Assembly: GCA_900554385.1 (NCBI GenBank)
Contig: USHE01000081.1
Location: 1-8,397 of the forward strand
DNA: 8,397 bases
Direction: 5' to 3'
Source of the DNA: an uncultured bacterium
Lineage (GTDB): Bacteria > Cyanobacteriota > Vampirovibrionia > Gastranaerophilales > Gastranaerophilaceae
Of this stretch, positions 1 to 5,131 are shown piece after piece. Each line of letters begins with the position of its first letter. Within the stretch, counting starts at the first letter, position 1. The position numbers and the translations under genes were made by a program. Under the pieces are notes generated by a model. That model did not search any database, had not been told where the DNA came from, and saw nothing but the letters and a program-made list of their open reading frames with translations.

Positions 1-42
1 CTTATTGAAGATTAACATAGGCTTTTAAATTTACGGAATTTA

Positions 43-51
43 TGCTATAAT
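43..51 (+). promoter_or_regulatory. Extended -10 promoter of hpf
   Basis: TGC at 43-45 followed by TATAAT at 46-51 is a perfect extended -10 element. The -35 position (about 23-28, TTTTAA) is weak, which an extended -10 can tolerate. Transcription would start near 58, giving a short leader that carries the GGAGG Shine-Dalgarno at 72-76, 5 bases before the ATG at 82. The promoter would also serve the glycosyltransferase gene that follows 6 bases after hpf. Confidence 0.7.
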
Positions 52-81
52 ATATAGGCTGTATATTATATGGAGGTTCAC

Positions 82-432
82 ATGCATATTTACGTAAACG
101 GAAGAAACATCGAAATTACTGACGCTATTAAGGCTTATGTAAAAGAAAAAATCGGTAAAGTAGTTAACCACTATGACCAAATTCAAGGTATTGATGTAGT
201 TTTATCAGTTATCAAAAATCCGTCAGCTTCCGGAAAACATGTCGCTTAAGTTTCTTGTAAAATGAATTCAGGTGTAGTTCGTTGTGAAGAAGCTGCAGAT
301 TCAATGTACGAAAGCATTGACTTGCTTGCTGATAAATTAGACAGACAGGTTAAAAAATTCAAAGATAAAGCTCTTGGCTCTGACAAAACCTCTATCAGAA
401 CTGATGATGCACCAGAGGCAACAGAAGAATAG
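82..432 (+). pseudogene. hpf: Ribosome hibernation promoting factor (HPF/RaiA family), interrupted by an in-frame TAA
   Basis: HPF binds the small ribosomal subunit at the decoding centre and helps form inactive 100S dimers in stationary phase. Read through, the frame encodes 116 residues beginning MHIYVNGRNIEITDAIKAYV, the typical first strand and helix of the HPF fold, and later CEEAADSMYESIDLLADKLD, the conserved second helix region. Codon 56 (247-249) is TAA, inside the third strand where relatives usually have Glu (KHVA-stop-VSCKM); a single G-to-T change from GAA explains it. No other stop or frameshift is present, so the lesion is recent or a sequence error. The first product would be a 55-residue stub lacking the second helix. 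An in-frame ATG at 262 has no Shine-Dalgarno. The length matches the short form plus an acidic tail; the long-HPF dimerisation domain is absent. The start at 82 is fixed by GGAGG at 72-76. Confidence 0.85.
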
Positions 433-438
433 TTTAAA

Positions 439-1224
439 ATGATTAACGGGAAAAAAGTCGTCGTAATTATGCCCGCTTATAATGCGGAAAAAACGTTAAA
501 ACAAACTTATGACGAAATCTATAAAGATTTTGTTGATGAAGTTATTCTTGTAGACGATAATTCTCAGGACAATACAAAAATTGTTTCTAAAGAATTAAAT
601 ATAAAAACAATTGTCCACAAAGAAAATAAAGGTTACGGCGCAAACCAAAAATCCTGTTATAAAGCAGCTTTGAAATCCGGAGCAGACATCGTAGTGATGC
701 TGCATCCGGATTATCAATATACACCGAAATTAATTCCGGCAATTGTTTGTATGATGGCATTTGAACAGTATGACGCTGTTTTGGCTTCCCGCATGCTCGG
801 AAACTCCGCACTCAAAGGTGGTATGCCTTTTTATAAATTTGTTGCAAATCATTTCCTTACTTGGTTTGAGAACGTTTTTACAGGTGAAAAATTGTCTGAA
901 TATCATACAGGATTTCGCGGATTTACACGAGAAGTTTTAGAAACGCTTCCGCTAGGTGAGTGTGATGATGATTTTATTTTTGATAACGAGATGATTGCAC
1001 TTCTTTTCTACCATAATTACAATATTGGCGAGCTTTCCTGTCCGACGAAATATTTTAAAGAAGCTTCTTCGATTAATTTTCTCCGCTCTTGTAAATATGG
1101 GCTTGGAGTATTGGCTGTAAGTTTAAAATATAGATTTGCTAAGTTTGGTATAAAGTCAAAAATATTCAAGCCTGATGCGAAAAAATTGGATTTGACGACC
1201 GAGCTTGAATATTATTATCAATAA
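439..1224 (+). CDS. Family 2 glycosyltransferase (dolichol-phosphate-mannose-synthase-like)
   Basis: This 261-residue protein is a GT-A fold glycosyltransferase that would move a sugar from a nucleotide donor to a lipid or polysaccharide acceptor at the cytoplasmic face. The sequence shows the N-terminal nucleotide-binding strand (KVVVIMPAYNAEKTL, about residues 5-20), the first acidic motif VDDNSQDNT (residues 38-46), the NKGYGANQ segment (63-70), and HPDYQYTP (88-95) at the place of the DxD metal-binding motif. HTGFRGFTREVL and the acidic stretch DDDFIFDNEM match the acceptor-side region of this subfamily. No transmembrane helices are obvious, so it would be soluble or peripheral. It begins 6 bases after the hpf stop with only a weak purine-rich Shine-Dalgarno, so it is probably co-transcribed and perhaps translationally coupled; the upstream nonsense codon could therefore be polar on it. 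The acceptor cannot be told from sequence. No terminator is visible downstream. Confidence 0.88.
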   Translation: MINGKKVVVIMPAYNAEKTLKQTYDEIYKDFVDEVILVDDNSQDNTKIVSKELNIKTIVHKENKGYGANQKSCYKAALKSGADIVVMLHPDYQYTPKLIPAIVCMMAFEQYDAVLASRMLGNSALKGGMPFYKFVANHFLTWFENVFTGEKLSEYHTGFRGFTREVLETLPLGECDDDFIFDNEMIALLFYHNYNIGELSCPTKYFKEASSINFLRSCKYGLGVLAVSLKYRFAKFGIKSKIFKPDAKKLDLTTELEYYYQ

Positions 1225-1262
1225 TTATTAACTTAAAGTTTTTGCTTTCGTTGCTAAAATAG

Positions 1263-1406
1263 TTAGTAGTTCATGGCGTTTTCTGCGAGAACTCTGGCTG
1301 TGCAATAACTGCCCCATACTGCATGTGATTTTGATGGGTCTTTTATACAATAGCCTATATTTGAATCCCATCCGGGTCTTCCAAATACTATTGCTATATG
1401 ATTTTG
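1263..1406 (-). pseudogene. 5'-truncated coding remnant, possibly the C-terminal end of a prepilin-like protein
   Basis: On the - strand a 47-codon open stretch ends in TAA at 1265-1263 and reads with protein-like composition: GRPGWDSNIGYCIKDP, then CTARVLAENAMNY at the C-terminus. It contains no ATG, GTG or TTG near its 5' end, and a TAG (1409-1407) closes it upstream; a second TAG follows a few codons further. The antisense side of the XRE gene begins just beyond, so the rest of the gene is missing. The ending C-T-A-R-V-x(5)-M-N-Y recalls, from memory, the C-termini of prepilin-type (type II/IV pilin-like) proteins of gut bacteria, but I cannot confirm this. I read it as a gene fragment left by the rearrangement that placed the XRE gene here. 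Confidence 0.45.
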
Positions 1407-1417
1407 CTATCCTTTCT

Positions 1418-1433
1418 ATTGAGAAATCTCAAT
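1418..1433. promoter_or_regulatory. Operator-like palindrome O1 upstream of the XRE gene
   Basis: A perfect 7-bp inverted repeat (ATTGAGA / TCTCAAT) with a 2-base centre lies 35 bases before the ATG of the XRE-type regulator. Its size and symmetry suit a Cro/CI-type dimer. A related 16-bp site follows at 1451-1466 with centres 33 bases apart, about three helical turns. Autoregulation by the adjacent protein is inferred. Confidence 0.55.
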
Positions 1434-1450
1434 AATTTTATTATCATTAT

Positions 1451-1466
1451 ATTGCATAATCTCAAT
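1451..1466. promoter_or_regulatory. Second operator-like site O2, overlapping a -10 box and abutting the XRE start codon
   Basis: The 16 bases match O1 at 13 positions (ATTG....AATCTCAAT, differing at 1455-1457), keeping the right half-site intact and only part of the left. Within it, CATAAT at 1455-1460 fits a -10 box five of six; transcription would then start at about 1467-1469, on or beside the ATG at 1469. A repressor bound here would cover the promoter. No good -35 is visible at 1432-1437. Confidence 0.45.
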
Positions 1467-1468
1467 AA

Positions 1469-1699
1469 ATGCAATATTCGGATTTAGGGAAATTTATAAA
1501 ATTTAAAAGGATGCAAATGGGCATTTCGCTTAACAGGTTTGCGACAGAGGCGGAAATTGACCCTGCAATATTGTGCAGAATAGAGAATTTGAAACAGGGA
1601 ATAAAGATTAATATTCTTGAAAGTGTGGCTCGTGTGTTCGGCATGACTCCTGCTGTATTTTTAACGGAATTTGAGAATGTAAAAGACACAATTGATTAG
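1469..1699 (+). CDS. XRE/Cro-CI family helix-turn-helix regulator
   Basis: This 76-residue protein is essentially one HTH_3 domain: helix 1 LGKFIKFKRMQMGISLNRFA (about residues 6-25), helix 2 and the recognition helix in TEAEIDPAILCRIENLKQG (26-44), then the NILESVARVFGMTPAVFL segment (48-65) that closes the five-helix bundle. There is no sensor, enzymatic or toxin domain, so it is a minimal DNA-binding protein. The start at 1469 is kept although it lacks a Shine-Dalgarno, because the ATG at 1517, which has AAGG 6 bases upstream, would delete helix 1. The -10-like box at 1455-1460 predicts a leaderless transcript. Two operator-like sites lie immediately upstream, suggesting autorepression. 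No partner gene is intact beside it: a truncated fragment lies to the left and repeats to the right, so it may be an orphan antitoxin-like or prophage-like repressor. Confidence 0.85.
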   Translation: MQYSDLGKFIKFKRMQMGISLNRFATEAEIDPAILCRIENLKQGIKINILESVARVFGMTPAVFLTEFENVKDTID

Positions 1700-1737
1700 A
1701 ATCACGGTCTGTAGAGGCATACCGCAGGGGTTGAGAG

Positions 1738-1807
1738 ATAAAGATTCCGAACTAAATTCGGAATGACCAACCCACTTCGTCATCCTGAGCAAGTCTCATG
1801 TTCAGGA
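1738..1807. repeat. Compound two-hairpin dispersed repeat, copy 1
   Basis: The first hairpin has perfect 8-bp arms ATTCCGAA (1744-1751) and TTCGGAAT (1757-1764) around CTAAA. An 18-base linker leads to a second, diverged hairpin, TCCTGA (1783-1788) and TCAGGA (1802-1807), with a 13-base loop. Positions 1738-1770 are identical over 33 bases to 1834-1866 in copy 2. No coding sequence is present; it is an intergenic palindromic element of the MITE/REP-like kind. Confidence 0.85.
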
Positions 1808-1833
1808 ACGGTAGATATCATAGTTTTTTGTGA

Positions 1834-1901
1834 ATAAAGATTCCGAACTAAATTCGGAATGACCAAAACGCCACGTCATCCTGAACTTGTTTCAGGATCT
1901 G
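1834..1901. repeat. Compound two-hairpin dispersed repeat, copy 2
   Basis: Hairpin A occupies 1840-1860 with the same 8-bp arms and CTAAA loop as copy 1. After a 17-base linker, hairpin B has perfect 8-bp arms ATCCTGAA (1878-1885) and TTCAGGAT (1891-1898) around CTTGT. It lies 96 bases downstream of copy 1 in the same orientation. The B core, TCCTGAA with TTCAGGA, resembles palindromic intergenic repeats widespread in bacterial genomes (from memory, not searched). Confidence 0.88.
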
Positions 1902-1978
1902 AATATACAGAAGTTGTAAAAACTGCAGAGAATAGATTTCTAAACGAATTTGAAATCACCCCATCCCTTATCTTGCAA

Positions 1979-2013
1979 TAAAAAACGACCTTTAGCGTTT
2001 AAAGGTCGTTTTT
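1979..2013. terminator. Bidirectional rho-independent terminator
   Basis: A perfect 10-bp stem, ACGACCTTTA (1985-1994) with TAAAGGTCGT (2000-2009), has a 5-base loop GCGTT and is flanked by an A run on the left and a T run on the right, so it works in both directions. On the - strand it ends the HEAT-repeat gene, whose stop is at 2040-2038; on the + strand it would stop readthrough from the XRE gene. Confidence 0.88.
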
Positions 2014-2037
2014 GTTATATTAATAAATTCGGTTTTC

Positions 2038-2895
2038 TTAGAAAGTTGCGGCAGGTTTCTTTTGAACAGAAGCCCCAGGGATTGATTGCCAGTTTGCTGC
2101 CATGATTTTCTTGAAAGATTTCAATGCAGTGTCTTCAAGTTCACCGAGTTCTTCAGCTTCCATAATTAATTCTCTCAAAGGAAGTAATGCACGTTGGTCG
2201 CGGAGAACACCCAGTGCAGCTGCAGCACCTGCTCTTACCAGTTCATTTTCGTTACGGTTTTTCATTACGTCAATCAATGCAGGAACAGCTTTTGTATCAT
2301 TCAATTTGCCAAGAGATGTAACCGCATAAATTCTTACGTTTACCCATTCGTCATACAACATATTGATAACCTTATCAACAGCTTTTTTGTTGCCAATTTC
2401 ACCTAAAGCTCTTGTTGCGTCGCAACGCACATTTACTTTTTCGTGGTCGAGAGATTCGATTAAAGCATCTGTTGCAACGTCGCCGATTTCGATTAAAGCA
2501 TCTGTTGCAGTAATACAAACCTGAGGATTTTCATCATTAAGAGCTTCTACCAAAGGTTCAACAACGATTTCGCCGCCCAAACGTCCAAGCGCACGTGCCG
2601 CACGAACTCGAACATCTACGTTGCGGTCTTCTCTTAAAGATTCAATCAAATGTGTAGTTGCTTTTGAATCGCCCAATTCGCCAAGCGCTCTTGCTGCATA
2701 CAAACGAACTGAACCGTTTTTATCGTGTTTTAAAACTTCAATTAAGGGTTCAACAGCTTTTGAATCGCCCATTTCGCCTAAAACGCGGGCTGCATTGTAT
2801 CTAACCTTTTCAGAATTACTTGTTTTCAAATCCATTAATAATTCGTCAAATGATTTTTTTACTTGTTTTTTCTTACTGTTTACACTAATTGTCAT
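2038..2895 (-). CDS. HEAT-repeat protein (PBS-lyase-type HEAT repeats)
   Basis: The protein has 285 residues from the chosen start. It is an alpha-solenoid of about seven roughly 31-residue repeats with the signature VRxxAARALGxLGDxKAVEPLIEAL, running from about residue 28 to 250, then a short C-terminal tail (QSIPGASVQKKPAATF). Such repeats form protein-binding scaffolds; in photosynthetic Cyanobacteria they occur in phycobilin lyases (CpcE/F) and NblB, but nothing here suggests phycobilisomes, so the partner is unknown. There is no signal peptide or membrane segment, so it is cytosolic. An upstream in-frame GTG at 2913 would extend it by 6 residues, but the Shine-Dalgarno GGAGG (2908-2904) lies inside that extension, 8 bases before the ATG at 2895; the ATG is therefore preferred. 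The fourth repeat is about two residues short and contains an 11-residue internal duplication (ATDALIE twice). A strong terminator follows. Confidence 0.85.
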   Translation of the reverse strand: MTISVNSKKKQVKKSFDELLMDLKTSNSEKVRYNAARVLGEMGDSKAVEPLIEVLKHDKNGSVRLYAARALGELGDSKATTHLIESLREDRNVDVRVRAARALGRLGGEIVVEPLVEALNDENPQVCITATDALIEIGDVATDALIESLDHEKVNVRCDATRALGEIGNKKAVDKVINMLYDEWVNVRIYAVTSLGKLNDTKAVPALIDVMKNRNENELVRAGAAAALGVLRDQRALLPLRELIMEAEELGELEDTALKSFKKIMAANWQSIPGASVQKKPAATF

Positions 2896-2922
2896 TAAAT
2901 TTTCCTCCGACACAGAAATAAT

Positions 2923-2928
2923 ATTCTA
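2923..2928 (-). promoter_or_regulatory. Candidate -10 box for the HEAT-repeat gene
   Basis: On the - strand TAGAAT lies about 27 bases before the ATG, placing a start site near 2916 and leaving the GGAGG ribosome site in a short leader. The matching -35 position (2951-2946) is plain A/T and unconvincing, so this is only the best candidate in the region. Confidence 0.3.
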
Positions 2929-3255
2929 CACTACATTTTAATAAAAAATTTTTTTAGAATATTATTGCCTTTTTACCTTTTATTTATTAAATATTTGTAA
3001 CAAATCTAACCTTTTACTGTTTGTAAATTTAACTTGTATGACTTATGTTTGTTAAATATCCGGGGGATAAGTGCAAATAAATATTTCATTAAGGGTATTA
3101 CTTACACTTTATCGTTTACATTTTTAAAATAACATATTTTTCAAAGAATTTCTTAGTTTAAATGTATTATTTATGCAAATTTGATGATTGTTTAATAAAA
3201 ATTAGGTTTAATTCAATAATAAGGGGTTTAAATATGTAACAAAAGTTTACAAATA
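2929..3255. other. AT-rich intergenic spacer, no gene recognised
   Basis: This stretch separates the kinase stop (3258-3256) from the HEAT-repeat gene. Both strands lack a supportable coding region; the longest + reading frame noted (from 3163) is about 25 codons with no ribosome site. I saw no GC-rich hairpin with a T run that would end the kinase transcript. A 13-base palindrome, ATTTGT-A-ACAAAT, sits at 2993-3005, and TTTGTAA or its complement recurs nearby, which could be a regulator site or chance in such AT-rich DNA. The only GC cluster is CCGGGGG at 3060-3066. Confidence 0.5.
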
Positions 3256-4914
3256 CTACTTACTATAGATAGTAATAACGAACTCGCTGCCCTTGCCAAC
3301 TTCACTGTTTACGCAGATTTTGCCGTTGTGCTTTTCTATTATTTTCGCAGAAATCGCTAAACCAAGCCCTGTGCCGATTCCTACTCCTTTTGTTGTATAG
3401 CCTGCTGTGAAAATTTTGTCGATTTCGTCTTTTGAAATTCCTTTTCCGGTGTCTTTTACACTCACAGTCAAGCTTTCACCCTCAAAGTTTGTCGAAATTG
3501 TTATTGTACCTTTTCCCTCAATAGCTTGACAAGCGTTGACTAAAATATTGGTGAAAACTTGATTGAGCATATTCGGGTAACAGTTGATTAGAGGCAGTTT
3601 CCCGTAGTTTTTGACGATTTCAATACGGTTTTTTGTTTCGTGGCGGATTAATTCCAGCGTCAAATCAAGCTCTTTGTTGATATCCGCTTCTTGAAGTTCG
3701 GCTTCATCAAGCCTTACAAATTTTTTCAGTGACACTACAATATTGCTAATTCTTTGAATTGCTTCGCTGTCGATGTGGTTGATTTCCTGCATTATATCTG
3801 CGATTTCAGGGTCTTTAATCTGCGGGATAAGTTTTGCAAGAAGCCCGTTATTTGATTTAATTGAGGCGACAGGTGTATTAATTTCGTGTGCGACACCTGC
3901 GACTAATTGACCGAGAGATGCCATTTTTTCAGAATTTATCAGTTGTATTTGGGTTTCTTTTAGTTCTTTTAGAGCGTTTTTGAGTTCTTTAACCGTCTGG
4001 ATGTTTCTCTGGTAAAGCTGTGCGCGTATAATTGCGTTGCCTAATTGGAAAGAAATCGCTTCAAGAATTTCCAGTTCTTCTGTTAATTCTCGTTTGTTGT
4101 AACTCAGTAAAACTATTACTCCTATTAACTTTTGCAGATGAAAGACCGGAACGATAACACGCATAACTGATTGTTTGAAAGGTTTTGCGTCTATATATTC
4201 TTTCAAGCAGTGAACTACTGAAATTTTATTTTTGTAAATTGTGTCAAAAGTTTCGTTATCAAAGGCTATTGGGTGGTTTTGATTTGCTAGTTTTCCGCCG
4301 TATATTTCTATAATATTGAAGTTTTTGTTTTTGGCTTCGGCGTAATATGCTTTGAATGCTCCAAACATAAGGGCAAGTTCCGTCAGGGCAGAATTTAAGA
4401 TTTTGGAGATGTCTGTGGATTCTCTGACAATGTTGGAAACTTTGTTTATGAGTGCGATACGGATGGCTTGGGATTGGGCTTTTTGCTTGATTTTTTGTAA
4501 GTCTTCGTTTTCTTCGCCGAGATGTTCGTAATTTTTTTGGAGTTTTTCAAGTTTTTTAGTGGTTTTAATTAATTCTGTTTGTGCGCTTATATCTGCGAAA
4601 AAGAAAATGGCGTATTTCCCTTTTTTGATTACGGACATATCGTAGTAGGAAATTTTTTCTCTGTTGTGCTGATATGAAACTGTGGCAAAAAAGTTCTCGC
4701 AGCAATCCAGTGCATGATAGATGGGAGAATAGTTTTCAAGGTTATCGCTTGCCAGCGGGCAGATGTCAAAATTGTAGTTATGGGAAAATCTTTTCAAGCT
4801 TGAAAAATCTGCAAACCAACGTTTGAAAGTATAATTTTGATAAATTACTTCCCTTTTGTTGTTTACTATAATAACGGCATCCCTAAACTGATTAAAGATA
4901 TCAAACTTTTTCAT
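3256..4914 (-). CDS. Cytosolic PAS-GAF sensor histidine kinase
   Basis: This 552-residue kinase would sense a signal through its N-terminal domains, autophosphorylate on His and pass the phosphate to a response regulator. It has a PAS-like domain (about 1-110), a coiled coil (115-150), a GAF-like domain (155-300), a second coiled coil (305-330), a HisKA domain with H-box GVAHEINTP (phosphoacceptor His343), and a C-terminal HATPase: N-box NILVNACQAI (456-465), G1 DTGKGI (488-493) and G2 GTGLGLAI (514-521). All catalytic boxes look intact. No transmembrane segment is present, so the signal is intracellular. The PAS region has Cys52 (in DICPL) and Cys71-Cys72, which might bind metal or sense redox. 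No response regulator is adjacent. The ATG at 4914 has no Shine-Dalgarno; a good promoter ends 6 bases before it, predicting a leaderless mRNA. The stop is TAG. Confidence 0.92.
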   Translation of the reverse strand: MKKFDIFNQFRDAVIIVNNKREVIYQNYTFKRWFADFSSLKRFSHNYNFDICPLASDNLENYSPIYHALDCCENFFATVSYQHNREKISYYDMSVIKKGKYAIFFFADISAQTELIKTTKKLEKLQKNYEHLGEENEDLQKIKQKAQSQAIRIALINKVSNIVRESTDISKILNSALTELALMFGAFKAYYAEAKNKNFNIIEIYGGKLANQNHPIAFDNETFDTIYKNKISVVHCLKEYIDAKPFKQSVMRVIVPVFHLQKLIGVIVLLSYNKRELTEELEILEAISFQLGNAIIRAQLYQRNIQTVKELKNALKELKETQIQLINSEKMASLGQLVAGVAHEINTPVASIKSNNGLLAKLIPQIKDPEIADIMQEINHIDSEAIQRISNIVVSLKKFVRLDEAELQEADINKELDLTLELIRHETKNRIEIVKNYGKLPLINCYPNMLNQVFTNILVNACQAIEGKGTITISTNFEGESLTVSVKDTGKGISKDEIDKIFTAGYTTKGVGIGTGLGLAISAKIIEKHNGKICVNSEVGKGSEFVITIYSK

Positions 4915-4920
4915 AACACA

Positions 4921-4949
4921 ATTATATACTGTTACTGATGCTCGGGCAA
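4921..4949 (-). promoter_or_regulatory. Promoter of the histidine kinase, positioned for leaderless transcription
   Basis: On the - strand TTGCCC (4949-4944; four of six to the -35 consensus) and a perfect TATAAT (4926-4921) are separated by the ideal 17 bases. Exactly 6 bases lie between the -10 box and the ATG at 4914, so the mRNA should begin at or within a base of the start codon. No ribosome site exists, consistent with leaderless translation. Confidence 0.7.
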
Positions 4950-4987
4950 TTTGTTAATTGTTATTATAAAGTAGCTGATTCGTAATT

Positions 4988-5051
4988 AGATTCCGAACTA
5001 AATTCGGAATGACAAACCCACCCTGTCACCCTGAACTTGTTTCAGGGTCTG
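4988..5051. repeat. Compound two-hairpin dispersed repeat, copy 3
   Basis: Hairpin A (4990-5010) is identical to copies 1 and 2. After a 17-base linker, hairpin B (5028-5048) has arms ACCCTGAA and TTCAGGGT around CTTGT. Compared with copy 2 the second base pair of the stem has changed from T-A to C-G on both sides, so pairing is preserved. The element lies between the holB stop and the kinase promoter. No T run follows, so it is not a typical terminator, though it could protect or pause the holA-holB transcript. Confidence 0.87.
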
Positions 5052-5131
5052 GAGTGGGGATGCTCGTTACAAGTTCCTAAATTAGATTTCGAAACTAGTC
5101 CAATTGACAGAATAAATAAAACTATGAAAAA

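Noticed and set aside
82..432. Stop-codon reassignment (TAA read as an amino acid) to rescue hpf
   Set aside because: TAA is the proper end of the glycosyltransferase, HEAT, holA, holB, calcium-motif and ROK genes in this window.
1469..1699. Toxin-antitoxin module with the XRE protein as antitoxin
   Set aside because: No intact toxin-sized gene lies on either side; the left neighbour is a start-less fragment.
1705..1722. Hairpin after the XRE gene (CGGT...ACCG) as a terminator
   Set aside because: The stem is short with a mismatch and has no T run.
1738..1901. CRISPR array
   Set aside because: Only two neighbouring copies, each a double palindrome, with no regular spacers and no cas genes.
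2038..2895. Phycobilin lyase (CpcE/CpcF) annotation
   Set aside because: Only generic HEAT repeats are seen, and no phycobilisome or photosynthesis gene is nearby.
2896..2913. GTG at 2913 as the start of the HEAT-repeat gene
   Set aside because: The strong GGAGG ribosome site lies downstream of it and is spaced correctly for ATG 2895.
3068..3115. Long-range pairing GATAAGTG / CACTTTATC as a structured RNA
   Set aside because: The stem needs a bulge, the loop is over 30 bases, and chance is likely in AT-rich sequence.
3163..3240. Small + strand open frame of about 25 codons in the spacer
   Set aside because: No ribosome site, composition like the surrounding AT-rich spacer, nothing recognisable.
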